DNA of 34,774 bases from Bacteroidia bacterium (GTDB lineage Bacteria > Bacteroidota > Bacteroidia > Chitinophagales > UBA2359): contig JAUHXA010000072.1 in assembly GCA_030427245.1 (NCBI GenBank), positions 1-34,774 on the forward strand, in the 5' to 3' direction. Under the pieces are notes generated by a model. That model was given only the letters and a program-made list of their open reading frames with translations, did no database searches and was not told the origin of the DNA. Positions 15,205 to 24,659 of the stretch are shown here, in pieces (position 1 is the first letter of the stretch; each line of letters opens with the position of its first letter). The position numbers and the translations under genes are program-made.

Positions 15205-17610
15205 ATGAAAACTAAGGTACTTTTCCCAAATCCCAACCACTCTAATAACAACCCTTCCTCCAATAATAAGTTTAACAAAACCAATAAAGAAAAATGGCTC
15301 AAAGTCGCCATCATTGCGGGGATTGCAGTGGGTTCAGGTCTACTATTAGGGCTGATTTTTTTTCTATCTGTATTATGGGGAGCATTTGGAAAATTGCCCA
15401 GTGAAGCAGAATTGACCGACATCAAAAACCCATTGGCATCAGAAATATATGCCGCAGACGGCAAACTTTTGGGAAAATATTACATCGAAAATCGGAGTTA
15501 TGTCCCCTACAATCTCATTTCAGAAAACATCATCAATGCTTTGATTGCTACGGAAGATGCTCGATATTTCCAGCACAAAGGATTCGATACCAAGAGTTAC
15601 ATTCGAGTTTTGTTTAAGACCATTTTGATGGGCAATAGCAGTTCTGGTGGTGGCAGCACGATTAGTCAGCAATTGATTAAAAACTTGTACGGGAGAGAAA
15701 ACCACGGCATTTTGTCCATTCCCGTCACCAAAGTCAAGGAGGCAATCATTGCAGTTCGGTTGGAGAAACAATATTCCAAACGCGATGTCTTAGCACTCTA
15801 TCTCAATACTGTATCCTTTGGTGAACGGGCTTTTGGGATTGGCACTGCTACCGAGCGTTTTTTTAGTACGACTCCCAAAGACATCAAATTGGAGGAAGCG
15901 GCTACCTTGATAGGAATGTTGAAGGCTACAACGGCTTACAGTCCTCGCCGCAATCCCGAAAAATCAAAAGGTCGCCGAGATGTAGTTTTGGGTTTGATGG
16001 CAAAAGAAGGCTATATCACCGATGCCGAAAAGAAAATTGCCCAAGCCAAACCGCTGGAATTGAAGTACAATCGAATCACCCAAAACGATGGACTCGCTCC
16101 TTATTTCCGAGAATATTTGAAGCAAGAATTGAAGGAATGGTGCAAAACGCAAACCAAAGCAGATGGCACAGCCTACAATCTTTTCACCGATGGTTTGAAA
16201 ATTTACACTTCCATAGACAGCAAAATGCAAGCGTATGCCGAAAAAGCGGTAAACGAACATCTGGCTGACCTTCAAAAAATATTCGACAAACAATGGAAAC
16301 CGCCCTACCCTTGGACTCGAAATCCAAGCATGTTAGACGACTATATCAAACGCTCTGAACGCTACAAAATGCACCAAAAGCTGGGCAGTTCACAGCTAAT
16401 CATTGACCGAGATTTTCGCAAACCTCGTGAAATGCAGGTATTCAGTTGGGAAGGAGAAGTCGAAAAAACCATGAACGCCAAAGATTCGATTTTGTATTAT
16501 TTGCCGTTTTTGCAGGCTGGATTTATGGCCATGGACCCTGTGAATGGAGAGGTAAAGGCTTGGGTAGGAGGCATCAATCACGAATACTTCAAACTCGACC
16601 ACGTGACCAATCCTCGTCAAGTCGGCTCTACCTTTAAGCCCATTGTCTATGCAACTGCGATTGAAAAAGGTGTTTCACCCTGCAATTTTTACCAAAACGA
16701 ACTGCGAACTTATTTGGACTACGACAACTGGACTCCTCGAAATTCGGATGATAAATACGGCGGTTTTTACACCATGAAAGGCGCACTTGCCAACTCTGTC
16801 AATACGGTTTCGGTTCAAGTTTTGCTGCAAATGGGCGTAGATACGGTCATCAATATGGCGCACCGAATGGGCATCGAATCCGAATTGCCTCAATATCCAT
16901 CCATTGCTTTGGGAACACCCGAAATCACCTTGAAAGAAATGGTGAGTGCATACAGCGTTTTCGCCAATGGTGGTTATGAGCGAAAGCCCACCTACCTCGT
17001 CAGCATCAAAGACCGCAACAATCGTCAACTCGAAAAATTCTCCAAACCTTATTATGAGGGTCGAAAACGCGCTATTGAAGCTGAAACGGCTTATGCAATG
17101 GCACATATCATGGAAGGAGTTTTGGACAGTGGTACAGCCAAACGTTTGCGTTGGCAGTTTGGCTTGAAAAATGACATTGCAGGGAAAACGGGTACGACTC
17201 AAGACCAAATAGATGGTTGGTTTATTGGATATACGCCCAAATTGGTGGCTGGAGCTTGGGTTGGAGCTGATGACAGAAGGATTCACTTCAAAAGCATTGA
17301 TGATGGTCAAGGTGCAAGAACTTCTTTACCGATTTGGGGCAAATTTTTCAAAAGCCTGGCAGATGATGAAAACTATAAACACTACTTGGCCAGTTCTTTC
17401 CGCCAACCAAGTGACGAAATGCTTGCCAATCTCGAATGTGAGTTTTTTGTGGATGCGCTGCCAACAGTTGAGCCTCCATTGATAGAACCCAATCCAACAT
17501 CTCCAACGAGCCCGCCAACTTCTCCTCCTATTGTTTCACCGAAACCGAATAAACCTGTCCAACCCGATGGGAAACGCCCAAAAACGAGGACAAGGGTGAG
17601 GATTGATTAA
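15205..17610 (+). CDS. mrcA: Class A penicillin-binding protein (PBP1A-like)
   Basis: This 801-residue bifunctional peptidoglycan synthase polymerises glycan strands and cross-links stem peptides on the periplasmic face. An Asn/Lys-rich cytoplasmic tail (1-32) precedes one membrane segment (33-58). The GT51 glycosyltransferase domain shows TEDARYFQHKG with catalytic Glu117, GGSTISQQLIKN at 149-160 and SPRRNP near 246. The transpeptidase domain has Ser475-T-F-Lys478, Ser531-V-Asn533 and Lys661-T-G-T. The C-terminus (about 750-801) is a Pro/Ser/Thr-rich basic tail ending RTRVRID. Length and order are typical of PBP1A (mrcA/ponA). The downstream deacetylase also concerns polysaccharide but is on the opposite strand. 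Confidence 0.95.
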   Translation: MKTKVLFPNPNHSNNNPSSNNKFNKTNKEKWLKVAIIAGIAVGSGLLLGLIFFLSVLWGAFGKLPSEAELTDIKNPLASEIYAADGKLLGKYYIENRSYVPYNLISENIINALIATEDARYFQHKGFDTKSYIRVLFKTILMGNSSSGGGSTISQQLIKNLYGRENHGILSIPVTKVKEAIIAVRLEKQYSKRDVLALYLNTVSFGERAFGIGTATERFFSTTPKDIKLEEAATLIGMLKATTAYSPRRNPEKSKGRRDVVLGLMAKEGYITDAEKKIAQAKPLELKYNRITQNDGLAPYFREYLKQELKEWCKTQTKADGTAYNLFTDGLKIYTSIDSKMQAYAEKAVNEHLADLQKIFDKQWKPPYPWTRNPSMLDDYIKRSERYKMHQKLGSSQLIIDRDFRKPREMQVFSWEGEVEKTMNAKDSILYYLPFLQAGFMAMDPVNGEVKAWVGGINHEYFKLDHVTNPRQVGSTFKPIVYATAIEKGVSPCNFYQNELRTYLDYDNWTPRNSDDKYGGFYTMKGALANSVNTVSVQVLLQMGVDTVINMAHRMGIESELPQYPSIALGTPEITLKEMVSAYSVFANGGYERKPTYLVSIKDRNNRQLEKFSKPYYEGRKRAIEAETAYAMAHIMEGVLDSGTAKRLRWQFGLKNDIAGKTGTTQDQIDGWFIGYTPKLVAGAWVGADDRRIHFKSIDDGQGARTSLPIWGKFFKSLADDENYKHYLASSFRQPSDEMLANLECEFFVDALPTVEPPLIEPNPTSPTSPPTSPPIVSPKPNKPVQPDGKRPKTRTRVRID

Positions 17611-17636
17611 CTTCTTACATTCAAGAAATAAGAGTA

Positions 17637-17684
17637 AAATGTTGTTAATCAACATTTAAGTGCGCTGTAAAAGTATATTTACAG
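17637..17684. other. Two adjacent AT-rich hairpins after the PBP gene
   Basis: AAATGTTG/CAACATTT (17637-17644 / 17650-17657, five-base loop) and CTGTAAA/TTTACAG (17665-17671 / 17678-17684, six-base loop) lie 27-74 bp past the PBP stop. Neither has a good T-run. They may stabilise or weakly terminate the transcript. Confidence 0.4.
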
Positions 17685-17809
17685 AGTAAAACCTTATAAG
17701 TTTACTTTTTGAAATCTCTTAGAAATTTAACTATATGTAGAAAAACAGAATGAAAAACCTATAAGTTTTAAGCTTCAAATCAATAAAACGCTTTGCCCTG
17801 TACTAAAAA

Positions 17810-18442
17810 TCAAAGCACTTCAAAGACAAAACCCTTTTTCTGCAATGCCTTTAATGCTTTTGGCAGCACATACTCCAATAAACGAAATGCTTTCACGCTA
17901 TCGTGAAACACCACAATATCTCCATCATTGACAAACTTTAATACATTCTCCAAACACTGTTCTTTTGACAAACCTTGGTCAAAATCTCCACTCAAAACCG
18001 ACCACATAACAATCTGATAGCCATCTTGCTTCAATGCTTTCGCTTGCTTTCGTTTGATGCGACCGTAAGGTGGACGAAACAATCTGGTATTCATGACTTC
18101 ACTGCAATTTACCACATTTTGAAGGTAAATCGAAGTCTCCGTTTCCCACCCATTGAAGTGATTGAAGGTGTGGTTTCCGATTCGATGTCCTTTTGTTTCT
18201 ATTTCACGAAAAAGAGAAGGGTGTGTGACCACATTTTTACCAATACAAAAAAAAGTAGCCTTGGCTTGGTATTCTTCCAATTGCTGCAATACCCAATCCG
18301 TAATTTCGGGCGTAGGCCCATCATCGAAGGTAAGGTAAACCGTTTTTTGATTGGCTATTTTTTGCCCACTCCACAGATATTGCGGAAAGAGGAACTTTTT
18401 GACGAAGAAAGGAGTTTTGACCCAATACATATAAAAATTCAA
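17810..18442 (-). CDS. Polysaccharide deacetylase (NodB / CE4 family)
   Basis: This 210-residue single-domain carbohydrate esterase 4 enzyme would remove acetyl groups from N-acetylglucosamine-containing polymers such as peptidoglycan or chitin-like glycans. Motif 1 TFDDGP (38-43) supplies the base and metal-binding Asp. Motif 2 NHTFNH supplies His91 and His95. Motif 3 is RPPYG (123-127), motif 4 is around W147 to D153 (MWSVLSGDFD), and motif 5 is DIVVFHDS with His180. The metal triad is complete, so the enzyme should be active. No signal peptide is evident beyond the short aromatic N-terminus. It converges on the PBP gene and diverges from gltX. Confidence 0.93.
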   Translation of the reverse strand: MNFYMYWVKTPFFVKKFLFPQYLWSGQKIANQKTVYLTFDDGPTPEITDWVLQQLEEYQAKATFFCIGKNVVTHPSLFREIETKGHRIGNHTFNHFNGWETETSIYLQNVVNCSEVMNTRLFRPPYGRIKRKQAKALKQDGYQIVMWSVLSGDFDQGLSKEQCLENVLKFVNDGDIVVFHDSVKAFRLLEYVLPKALKALQKKGFVFEVL

Positions 18443-18606
18443 ATTAAAATAAATTCTTACAAAGAAATATTTCTAACTTCAAGAATAAAAGTTAACTACT
18501 TTAGGGGCTTCAATAAAACAACCCTAAATCAATGCATAGCTATCAATAATACAACAGTTCAACAATATAACCATACAGCCATTCAGCAATCACCACAATC
18601 TTTTAT

Positions 18607-18614
18607 TACTTTTG
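18607..18614 (+). promoter_or_regulatory. Bacteroidota-type -7 box before gltX
   Basis: TACTTTTG matches TAnnTTTG, the -7 element of the primary Bacteroidota sigma factor. It lies 21 bp before the gltX start, implying a leader of roughly 10-15 nt. I do not see a convincing -33 element. Confidence 0.45.
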
Positions 18615-18634
18615 TACCTCAAAAATAATAAAAG

Positions 18635-20173
18635 ATGAGTCAAAAAGTTAGAACACGCTATGCGCCCAGTCCTACGGGATTTCAACACATCGGCGGCATA
18701 CGGACAGCCCTTTACTGCTATCTTTTCACCCGAAAAGTAGGTGGTAGTTTTATTTTGCGGATTGAAGATACCGACCAAAACAGATATGTTCCTGGTGCAG
18801 AAGAATACATTGTGGAATCGTTGAAATGGTGCGGAATCAAATGTGACGAAGGGTCACATGTGGGAGGAGAATATGGTCCCTACCGTCAGTCAGAACGAAA
18901 GGAAACTTATGGCATTTATGCACAGCAAATGCTCGAAAGTGGACACGCTTATTATGCTTTTGATACCTCCGAAGAATTGACTGCAAAACGAAAGGAATAT
19001 GAGGCTCAAAAAAAAGTGTTTAAATATGATCCTTCGACTCGAATGAGTATGCGGAATTCTATCTCTTTGGGCAAAGAAGAAACCGAAGCTCTTTTGGCTG
19101 CAAATACGCCATGGGTGATTCGTTTGAAAATTCCTGCAGATGAAGAAGTAATTGTTGAAGACTTGGTGAGGGGTATGGTAAGAGTGAACAGTAATGAGGT
19201 TGATGACAAAATTCTATTGAAGGGTGACGGAATGCCTACTTACCACCTAGCCAACGTGGTAGATGACCATTTGATGGAAATTACACACGTTATTCGAGGC
19301 GAAGAATGGCTGCCTTCTACCCCACTCCATGTGCTGCTCTACCGTGCTTTGGGCTGGGAAGATACGATGCCAAAATTCGCCCATTTGCCATTAATTCTCA
19401 AACCAACAGGTAAAGGAAAATTGAGTAAACGAGATGGTGACAAAATGGGTTTTCCTGTTTTTCCTTTAGCTTGGCAACACCCTACGAATGAGGAGTCTTC
19501 AACTGGCTATCGTGAAATTGGTTTTTTCCCAGAAGCATTTGTAAATTTATTGGCGTTTTTGGGATGGAATCCTGGTACTACCCAAGAGATTTTTTCGATG
19601 GATGAACTTATAGCAGCTTTTAGCATTGACCGAATTGGAAAATCGGGGGCTCGTTTTGATTGGGACAAAGCCCAGTGGTTCAACCAACAATACATAAAAG
19701 AAGCCGCTGGCTCTACTTTGGCTGAAGCTGCAATCAAAGTTGCTCCTGATGCTTATAAAGGAACCGATCTCGATTTCTTAGCAAGTGCTTGTGAGCTAAT
19801 GAAAGAGCGAATGACTTTTATCAATGATATTTGGGAAAAAGGGTATTTCTTTTTTGAGTCACCCAAAGAATACGATGCAAAAGTGGTTCGCACCAAATGG
19901 AAAGAAGAGCGAGTTCCTTTGTTTCACCAACTCAAAGAGCAGTTTGCTGCTTTAGATAATTTTTCTGCTGCAAATGTGGAAGCAACTGTGAAGGCATTTA
20001 TGCAAGAGCATGGTTTGGGTTTTGGGGATGTCTTGCAGGTATTTCGGGTGATGTTGGCAGGTACAAAGTCTGGTCCTCCGATTTTTGAAATGGCAGAATT
20101 GTTGGGTAAAACAGAAGTGTTGAAACGTATGGAGGAAAGTGCAAAGACATTTGACGAAATGAAGGCGGCTTAA
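18635..20173 (+). CDS. gltX: Glutamate--tRNA ligase
   Basis: This 512-residue class I aminoacyl-tRNA synthetase charges tRNA-Glu in the cytoplasm. The N-terminus RYAPSPTGFQHIGGIRTAL contains the HIGH-class motif as HIGG (18-21), and RIEDTDQNR follows. The second class I signature is KLSKRDG at 262-268 (KMSKS equivalent), a form common in Bacteroidota enzymes. The C-terminal part is the expected helical anticodon-binding domain and the length is normal. The start follows a -7 box by 21 bp. A short hairpin starts 11 bp past the stop. Confidence 0.96.
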   Translation: MSQKVRTRYAPSPTGFQHIGGIRTALYCYLFTRKVGGSFILRIEDTDQNRYVPGAEEYIVESLKWCGIKCDEGSHVGGEYGPYRQSERKETYGIYAQQMLESGHAYYAFDTSEELTAKRKEYEAQKKVFKYDPSTRMSMRNSISLGKEETEALLAANTPWVIRLKIPADEEVIVEDLVRGMVRVNSNEVDDKILLKGDGMPTYHLANVVDDHLMEITHVIRGEEWLPSTPLHVLLYRALGWEDTMPKFAHLPLILKPTGKGKLSKRDGDKMGFPVFPLAWQHPTNEESSTGYREIGFFPEAFVNLLAFLGWNPGTTQEIFSMDELIAAFSIDRIGKSGARFDWDKAQWFNQQYIKEAAGSTLAEAAIKVAPDAYKGTDLDFLASACELMKERMTFINDIWEKGYFFFESPKEYDAKVVRTKWKEERVPLFHQLKEQFAALDNFSAANVEATVKAFMQEHGLGFGDVLQVFRVMLAGTKSGPPIFEMAELLGKTEVLKRMEESAKTFDEMKAA

Positions 20174-20183
20174 AAATGAAGAA

Positions 20184-20211
20184 ACCCCTTTTTGCCGAAA
20201 CAAAAAGGGGT
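20184..20211. terminator. Hairpin just after gltX
   Basis: ACCCCTTTTT (20184-20193) pairs perfectly with AAAAAGGGGT (20202-20211) around an eight-base loop. It starts 11 bp after the gltX stop. No T-run follows on the + strand, so it is a processing or weak termination hairpin rather than a canonical terminator. Confidence 0.55.
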
Positions 20212-20292
20212 ACTTACGTAGGAAATATACAAGCTATTTGTCAGAGAATTGTATTGTTGGCACTGACTTCCTTAATTTTCATTCTTAGAAAA

Positions 20293-20343
20293 GATTCACC
20301 GATTACCAGAGGTAATCAGGTGAATCCCTATGACTTATTTTTT
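20293..20343. terminator. Strong hairpin between convergent genes, probable bidirectional terminator
   Basis: GATTCACCGATTACC (20293-20307) pairs with GGTAATC-A-GGTGAATC (20311-20326): 15 pairs, one bulged A, three-base loop. On the + strand TTATTTTTTAA follows at about 20335-20345; on the - strand the complement of GAAAA (20288-20292) gives a short T-run. It can end both gltX and the Cys-rich T9SS gene at 20355-21296. Confidence 0.65.
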
Positions 20344-20354
20344 AACACAATAAA

Positions 20355-21296
20355 CTATTCTATTTTTAGCATTTTTTGAACCGCCTCGCAGCCATCCTTC
20401 GTTTTTAATCTACTATAATAAACACCTTCATTCCAATTATTTGTCTTTAAAAGATATTGATACTTCCCTTTATCTTGTTTTTTGTTGTTTACCAATCGTT
20501 TCACCTCTCGCCCTTTTGAATCATATACACTAAACTCAACAACTGCCTCATATTGAAGCTCAAAAGAAAGTTGGAGTTCGTCTTTAAAAGGATTCGGATA
20601 CATTCCTTCAATACTGCAAACCTCTTTTGAAGTTAGAGGAATAACTGTTTTATTGTTTTTTAATTTGACACTCTCATTGCAAGCTCGGATTTGGTCTGCA
20701 CAATTTTCACAGTCAATCGGCATTGCACCTGTATCGCCTTTGATATATTTACAACAATCTTCTTTCTCACATATCAAACTACAATCGCACTGTTTGATGC
20801 TCGGTGGTGTTATGATAACCAAACCATTGGTTACAAAATCACAGCACGCATCGCTTTCGCACAAATTATAACAATCACAACTCTCGTAGCCATTTAGAAT
20901 TTCACATTCTTTGAATTTATGATAACATTCATAGCATAAATCTTCAACATCCTCCAGATTGTCAGCTATAACATGAATTATGGCAAAACTGATACTAATC
21001 GAGCCATCCAAACAATGTGTGATGATTTCAAATTGATAAGTACCCCCTTCTATATTATCAATTTGGGTTGAAGTTGTGTTTGAAGTAATCACTTCCGAAT
21101 CAGAAGTCTCCATATTTTCATACTCCACTTCATAATAACTACTACTATTTATATCATCCCAACTGATATTTATGGTATTAAAAGCAATTGTTTCGATATA
21201 CACATTGCTTGGAGAACCACAGGGTTGAGCAATTATTGTGCCTATAGTTGTCAAAAGCAAAAAAACAAGAAAACCAATTTTGGTTATAAAATTCAT
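20355..21296 (-). CDS. T9SS-secreted fibronectin-III-like protein with mirrored Cys-rich region
   Basis: From the ATG at 21296 this is a 313-residue exported protein; longer starts would put 26 non-signal residues in front. The signal peptide is at about 1-24 (cut near IIAQ). Residues 25-112 look like a fibronectin type III-type beta-sandwich (SPSNVYIETIAFNTINISWD). Residues 121-206 hold 16 cysteines in a mirrored order: Cx2Cx6C (121-131), CxCx3Cx4CC (140-152), the same CxCx3Cx4CC (170-182), then Cx2Cx6C (196-206). Residues 228-313 form a T9SS type A sorting domain (MYPNPFKDELQLSFE, YDSKGREV, GVYYSRL, ending KMLKIE). The cysteines probably form disulfides outside the cell, though metal binding is possible. 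I do not recognise the Cys domain as a named family. Confidence 0.88.
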   Translation of the reverse strand: MNFITKIGFLVFLLLTTIGTIIAQPCGSPSNVYIETIAFNTINISWDDINSSSYYEVEYENMETSDSEVITSNTTSTQIDNIEGGTYQFEIITHCLDGSISISFAIIHVIADNLEDVEDLCYECYHKFKECEILNGYESCDCYNLCESDACCDFVTNGLVIITPPSIKQCDCSLICEKEDCCKYIKGDTGAMPIDCENCADQIRACNESVKLKNNKTVIPLTSKEVCSIEGMYPNPFKDELQLSFELQYEAVVEFSVYDSKGREVKRLVNNKKQDKGKYQYLLKTNNWNEGVYYSRLKTKDGCEAVQKMLKIE

Positions 21297-21517
21297 TATA
21301 TTTGGTTTAACTTTATCAAAAGTTCCATAGGCTTCACAAATATACACTAGACATTTATCCATTTCAATTACCATTTTTTCGTGTTGTCGAAATTCACTTA
21401 ACTATTTAAAAAAAGGGATTGTTTTAAAACAACTGATAATCAATCCTTAAAAAACAATATCTGCAATATTGCTGTAAAATTTGTCCAAATGAGTATATTC
21501 ATTTTAAACACCCAAGA

Positions 21518-23005
21518 ATGTCCAATTTTAAGCTATTTGACATATTAAGCGTTTTTTCAGAAAATCAAATCAGTCAATTTGGCAAATTTATCTGTTCGCC
21601 TTATTTCAATCAGAATCAGACACTTATCAGTTTATGGGAGTATTTAAGTACTTTTCACCCCAATTACGATAATCCTTTGCTAGTTTCAGATAAGTTATGG
21701 AGCTACCTTTTCCCTAACCGCTCTTTTGATGATTCCGAAATACGTCGAATACGTTCTAGCTTACTCAAAAAAGTAGAAAAATTCATAGCTATTTCCAGAC
21801 TTGAAGAACAAAAAATCCTTCTTCAAAGCGAGGTAATGCATTTTTATACCGAAAACTTATTAAAAAAACACGCCAAATCTACTTTAGAGACTGCCAAAAA
21901 AGCACTGGATACCTCTCCTCATCAAAATCAACAATACTATCATAACCAATACCTTATCAACTATGCTGCTACTTCTTATCTTAGCCTAGAAGATTATCGT
22001 TCCAAAAAATTTCATGATTTGATGGACGACTATATGGATGCGACTTCTTACAATCTTGATGTATCTTTTTTACTCAAAAAGTTAGAATTGGCTTCCTCTA
22101 TTGCCAGTTATGGCCAGATTTTTGGCATTAGCGATTTCGGAAATTCTATTTTCAAAGATGTCATTGATTTTGTAGAGTATAAAAAAGAAGTTCTAAATGT
22201 TCCAAGTGTTGCTATTTATTATTATGCACTTTTGATGTTTATCCACATAAATAAAGAAACTTCTTATCAAAAATTTAGACAAGTCTTTGACAAAAGTATC
22301 GAAAAAATAAGTACTTCAGAAGCAATAATGTTGTATAATCTTGCTAAAAACTACTGCATTCTAAAAAGCAACGGAGGAGAACCTAAATATTATGAAGAGT
22401 TATTGGACTTGTATGATATGGGCATCAAATCTGGCCTGCTTTACGTTACAGGCTACTTGAGAAGCGCAGATTTCAAAAACATTGTGACACTCGGAACTCG
22501 CTTGGGGAAATTTGAATGGGTAGAACAATTCATTCTAACCAATCAAAATAGGCTAGAAGAAGGTTCTGATGCAGATGTCTTTAGATATTGCACCGCTTAC
22601 CTATATTTTTGTAAAAATGAATACGATGAAGCAAAGATTGTTTTACGAGAATCTACCTTCAAGGATATTTTCTTCAAAGTGGATGTCCGAAAACTTTTGC
22701 TAAAAATCGCTTACGAAGAAAATGAGGTTGCAGTAAGAGATGACTTGATAAATGCTCTTCGGCGATTTATAAGTTCTAAAAAAGGTTTGATTTCGGAAAA
22801 CCATTTGGAAGCCAACAGGAACTTTTTGAATATTCTAAGTGATTTGTGTAAAATTGAAGAAAAAGTAACTATAAAAGCCAAGTCCCCTCTGCAAATTATT
22901 AAGAATATATTGAAGAAAATAAATAGTGCTTCAACTTTAGCAGAAAAAACTTGGCTTCTCGAACAAATTGATTGTCAAAAGAAAAAATACAATATTAATC
23001 TTTAA
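21518..23005 (+). CDS. Helical-repeat hypothetical protein, relative of the 9012 product
   Basis: This 495-residue protein has no signal or membrane segment and looks all-helical. Its N-terminal layout (ENQISQFGKFICSPYFNQNQ, LWEYLSTFHP, LWSYLFP, IRRIRSSLLKKVEKF) parallels the 502-residue protein at 9012-10520. I recognise this arrangement as a recurring hypothetical in such genomes but know no function. The ATG at 21518 follows 221 bp of AT-rich DNA in which I see nothing else. Its last 11 bases overlap the 3' end of the convergent T9SS gene at 22995. Codon use is more AT-rich than in the ABC genes. Confidence 0.83.
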   Translation: MSNFKLFDILSVFSENQISQFGKFICSPYFNQNQTLISLWEYLSTFHPNYDNPLLVSDKLWSYLFPNRSFDDSEIRRIRSSLLKKVEKFIAISRLEEQKILLQSEVMHFYTENLLKKHAKSTLETAKKALDTSPHQNQQYYHNQYLINYAATSYLSLEDYRSKKFHDLMDDYMDATSYNLDVSFLLKKLELASSIASYGQIFGISDFGNSIFKDVIDFVEYKKEVLNVPSVAIYYYALLMFIHINKETSYQKFRQVFDKSIEKISTSEAIMLYNLAKNYCILKSNGGEPKYYEELLDLYDMGIKSGLLYVTGYLRSADFKNIVTLGTRLGKFEWVEQFILTNQNRLEEGSDADVFRYCTAYLYFCKNEYDEAKIVLRESTFKDIFFKVDVRKLLLKIAYEENEVAVRDDLINALRRFISSKKGLISENHLEANRNFLNILSDLCKIEEKVTIKAKSPLQIIKNILKKINSASTLAEKTWLLEQIDCQKKKYNINL

Positions 23006-24509
23006 TTAACTTAGTTGTAACGGTCTTAGAACCATCATTCAATGACATCAGATACATACCTGAAGCCAAAGCAGCAATATCCAATACAAAATTATTTTCT
23101 CCTTCTACAGCATCTAAGCTGCTTTTTAGTATTTCTCGACCCGTGAGATCATACAGAATCAATTCTATATTTTGAGTATTCATTGCAGTAAAACTCAACT
23201 CCACATAATTAATTGCAGGTATGGGCATTAGTCCATTTAAGTCGAAGTTGCGTTCTCCACGTATCAATGAAATTACTTTCGTAGCAGTACTTTTTCCATC
23301 AAAATCGTGCTGTGTCACTCGATAGTAGGACTCCCCACTTGGTGCAGTTCTATCTATATATTGATAAGTTCTTAGAACAAAACTATTTCCTGCTCCATTT
23401 TCTACTCCAATTGTTTCAAAATACACTCCGTCAGTAGAACGCTCAATAGTAAAATACTCATTATCTATTTCACTTGCGGTTGTCCAAGTAAGGCTGTTTC
23501 CTGTTTCCATGATTTCCCCTTCAAAACTCAACCATTCAACCGCATCCTTATCACACTCAATGACATCTTGAATAGAAGCAGGAATTACACAAGTTCCCCC
23601 ACCGACAGCCGTGGCCGCCAAACTCCAAGGACCTTCCGCCACATCTTCAATGACAAAATTCTCGCCTTCTGACACCAAACCATTGAAAATACCCGTAACA
23701 TTATAGGTTGTTCCAGCTCCGCCACCAGATACATTGGCTGTAATCGTAGCTGTACCTGTACTTGTCTCACAATCCACATCTACATTGATACTCACGTTAA
23801 AACCTTCGGTGAAAACAACTGCCAAACCAGATGCCACTACTGTACATTCGTCTCCTAAGACATCGGGAATTCCATTGCCATCACTATCAGGGCCTACCAC
23901 TGATGAAATATAATAGGTGACTCCTGGAATGGCCCCTGCTGCAATCGCATCCTCATAGCTAATGGTTCCATTCTCTATATTTCCTTCCAAACTATTCGTT
24001 GTAACAACTACAAGGATATCTCCTACTTCTTCAGAGGAGTTTGTATGCAGCACATAAATCAATGTAGAACTTGGGTCTTCAGGATTGTTGGCATCTACCA
24101 AAGCATTGAGCGCCACAACACTAATAGAAGTTCCCGAACAAACTGTTTGTTGATCACTCCCTCCACTTGAGGCTTCCACTACATTACCAGCATTGTTGAT
24201 ACACTTACTACAAAATGTCGAACGTGCCAAAGTTGCAGTACATCCTTCTGCATCTGTTACATCTACCAAATACTCTTCGTTGTCTTCAGCTGTGATAATG
24301 AACGTTTCTTCTTCGTAAGCACTGTCACTAAAAGTACCCCCGATATTGTAGGGTGCAGTACCTCCAACCAGTGTAATCTGTACCTCTGCAGTCGTTTCAC
24401 CAGTACAGTTTTCATTAAATTCAATCGTTAGATTACATTGTGCATAGACATCGCTATTGCAGAAAGATGCTACACACATCAGAAAAAACAGTATGATTCT
24501 TTTCATCAC
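22995..24509 (-). CDS. T9SS-secreted protein, short paralogue of the 24660 product
   Basis: This 504-residue exported protein starts with a signal peptide (about 1-23, ending VYAQ); Met1 and Met2 are adjacent and either may start. Residues 24-95 resemble a SprB-type repeat (LVGGTAPYNIGGTF, VTDAEGCTAT). A Cys-flanked segment CSKCINNAGNV leads into a beta-rich region with VVGPDSDGNGIPDV. A module around 325-410 begins AVEWLSFEGEI and holds YFTIERSTDGVYFETI and SGESYYRVTQHDFDG. The T9SS type A sorting domain occupies the last 80 residues (LMPIPAINYVELSF, LYDLTGREI, GMYLMSL, ending KLIKD). The order matches the C-terminal half of the adjacent 1117-residue protein, so the two arose by duplication with domain loss or gain. 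It is probably a surface adhesin. Confidence 0.88.
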   Translation of the reverse strand: MMKRIILFFLMCVASFCNSDVYAQCNLTIEFNENCTGETTAEVQITLVGGTAPYNIGGTFSDSAYEEETFIITAEDNEEYLVDVTDAEGCTATLARSTFCSKCINNAGNVVEASSGGSDQQTVCSGTSISVVALNALVDANNPEDPSSTLIYVLHTNSSEEVGDILVVVTTNSLEGNIENGTISYEDAIAAGAIPGVTYYISSVVGPDSDGNGIPDVLGDECTVVASGLAVVFTEGFNVSINVDVDCETSTGTATITANVSGGGAGTTYNVTGIFNGLVSEGENFVIEDVAEGPWSLAATAVGGGTCVIPASIQDVIECDKDAVEWLSFEGEIMETGNSLTWTTASEIDNEYFTIERSTDGVYFETIGVENGAGNSFVLRTYQYIDRTAPSGESYYRVTQHDFDGKSTATKVISLIRGERNFDLNGLMPIPAINYVELSFTAMNTQNIELILYDLTGREILKSSLDAVEGENNFVLDIAALASGMYLMSLNDGSKTVTTKLIKD

Positions 24510-24556
24510 TTAATAATTTATATATTTAAATCAATATCTTCTATATTAAATTATAA

Positions 24557-24592
24557 AAAGTCCCCAAGCCTTTTTGAAGACTTGGGGACTTT
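24557..24592 (-). terminator. Rho-independent terminator of the 1117-residue T9SS gene
   Basis: A perfect 12-bp stem, AAAGTCCCCAAG (24557-24568) with CTTGGGGACTTT (24581-24592), has a 12-base loop. On the - strand it is followed by a T-rich stretch (complement of 24551-24556). It lies about 68 bp past the stop of the 24660 gene and separates it from the 504-residue paralogue. Confidence 0.85.
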
Positions 24593-24659
24593 ATTATTTA
24601 CATCAGTTGTGTACCTTCAATAAAAATTTATTGTTGATACATTGACATCAAGTTTTGGT

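Noticed and set aside
20260-20275. Second sigma-54-like site (TGGCACTGACTTCC)
   Set aside because: The -12 part is TCCT rather than TTGC, and no gene follows on that strand.
20176-20379. 67-codon + strand frame starting with MKKPLFAETKRG just after gltX
   Set aside because: It covers both intergenic hairpins and runs into the convergent T9SS gene. The sequence is better explained as terminators.
21297-21374. Longer N-terminus (26 residues) for the Cys-rich T9SS protein
   Set aside because: The extension precedes a clear signal peptide beginning at the ATG at 21296, so it would bury the signal.
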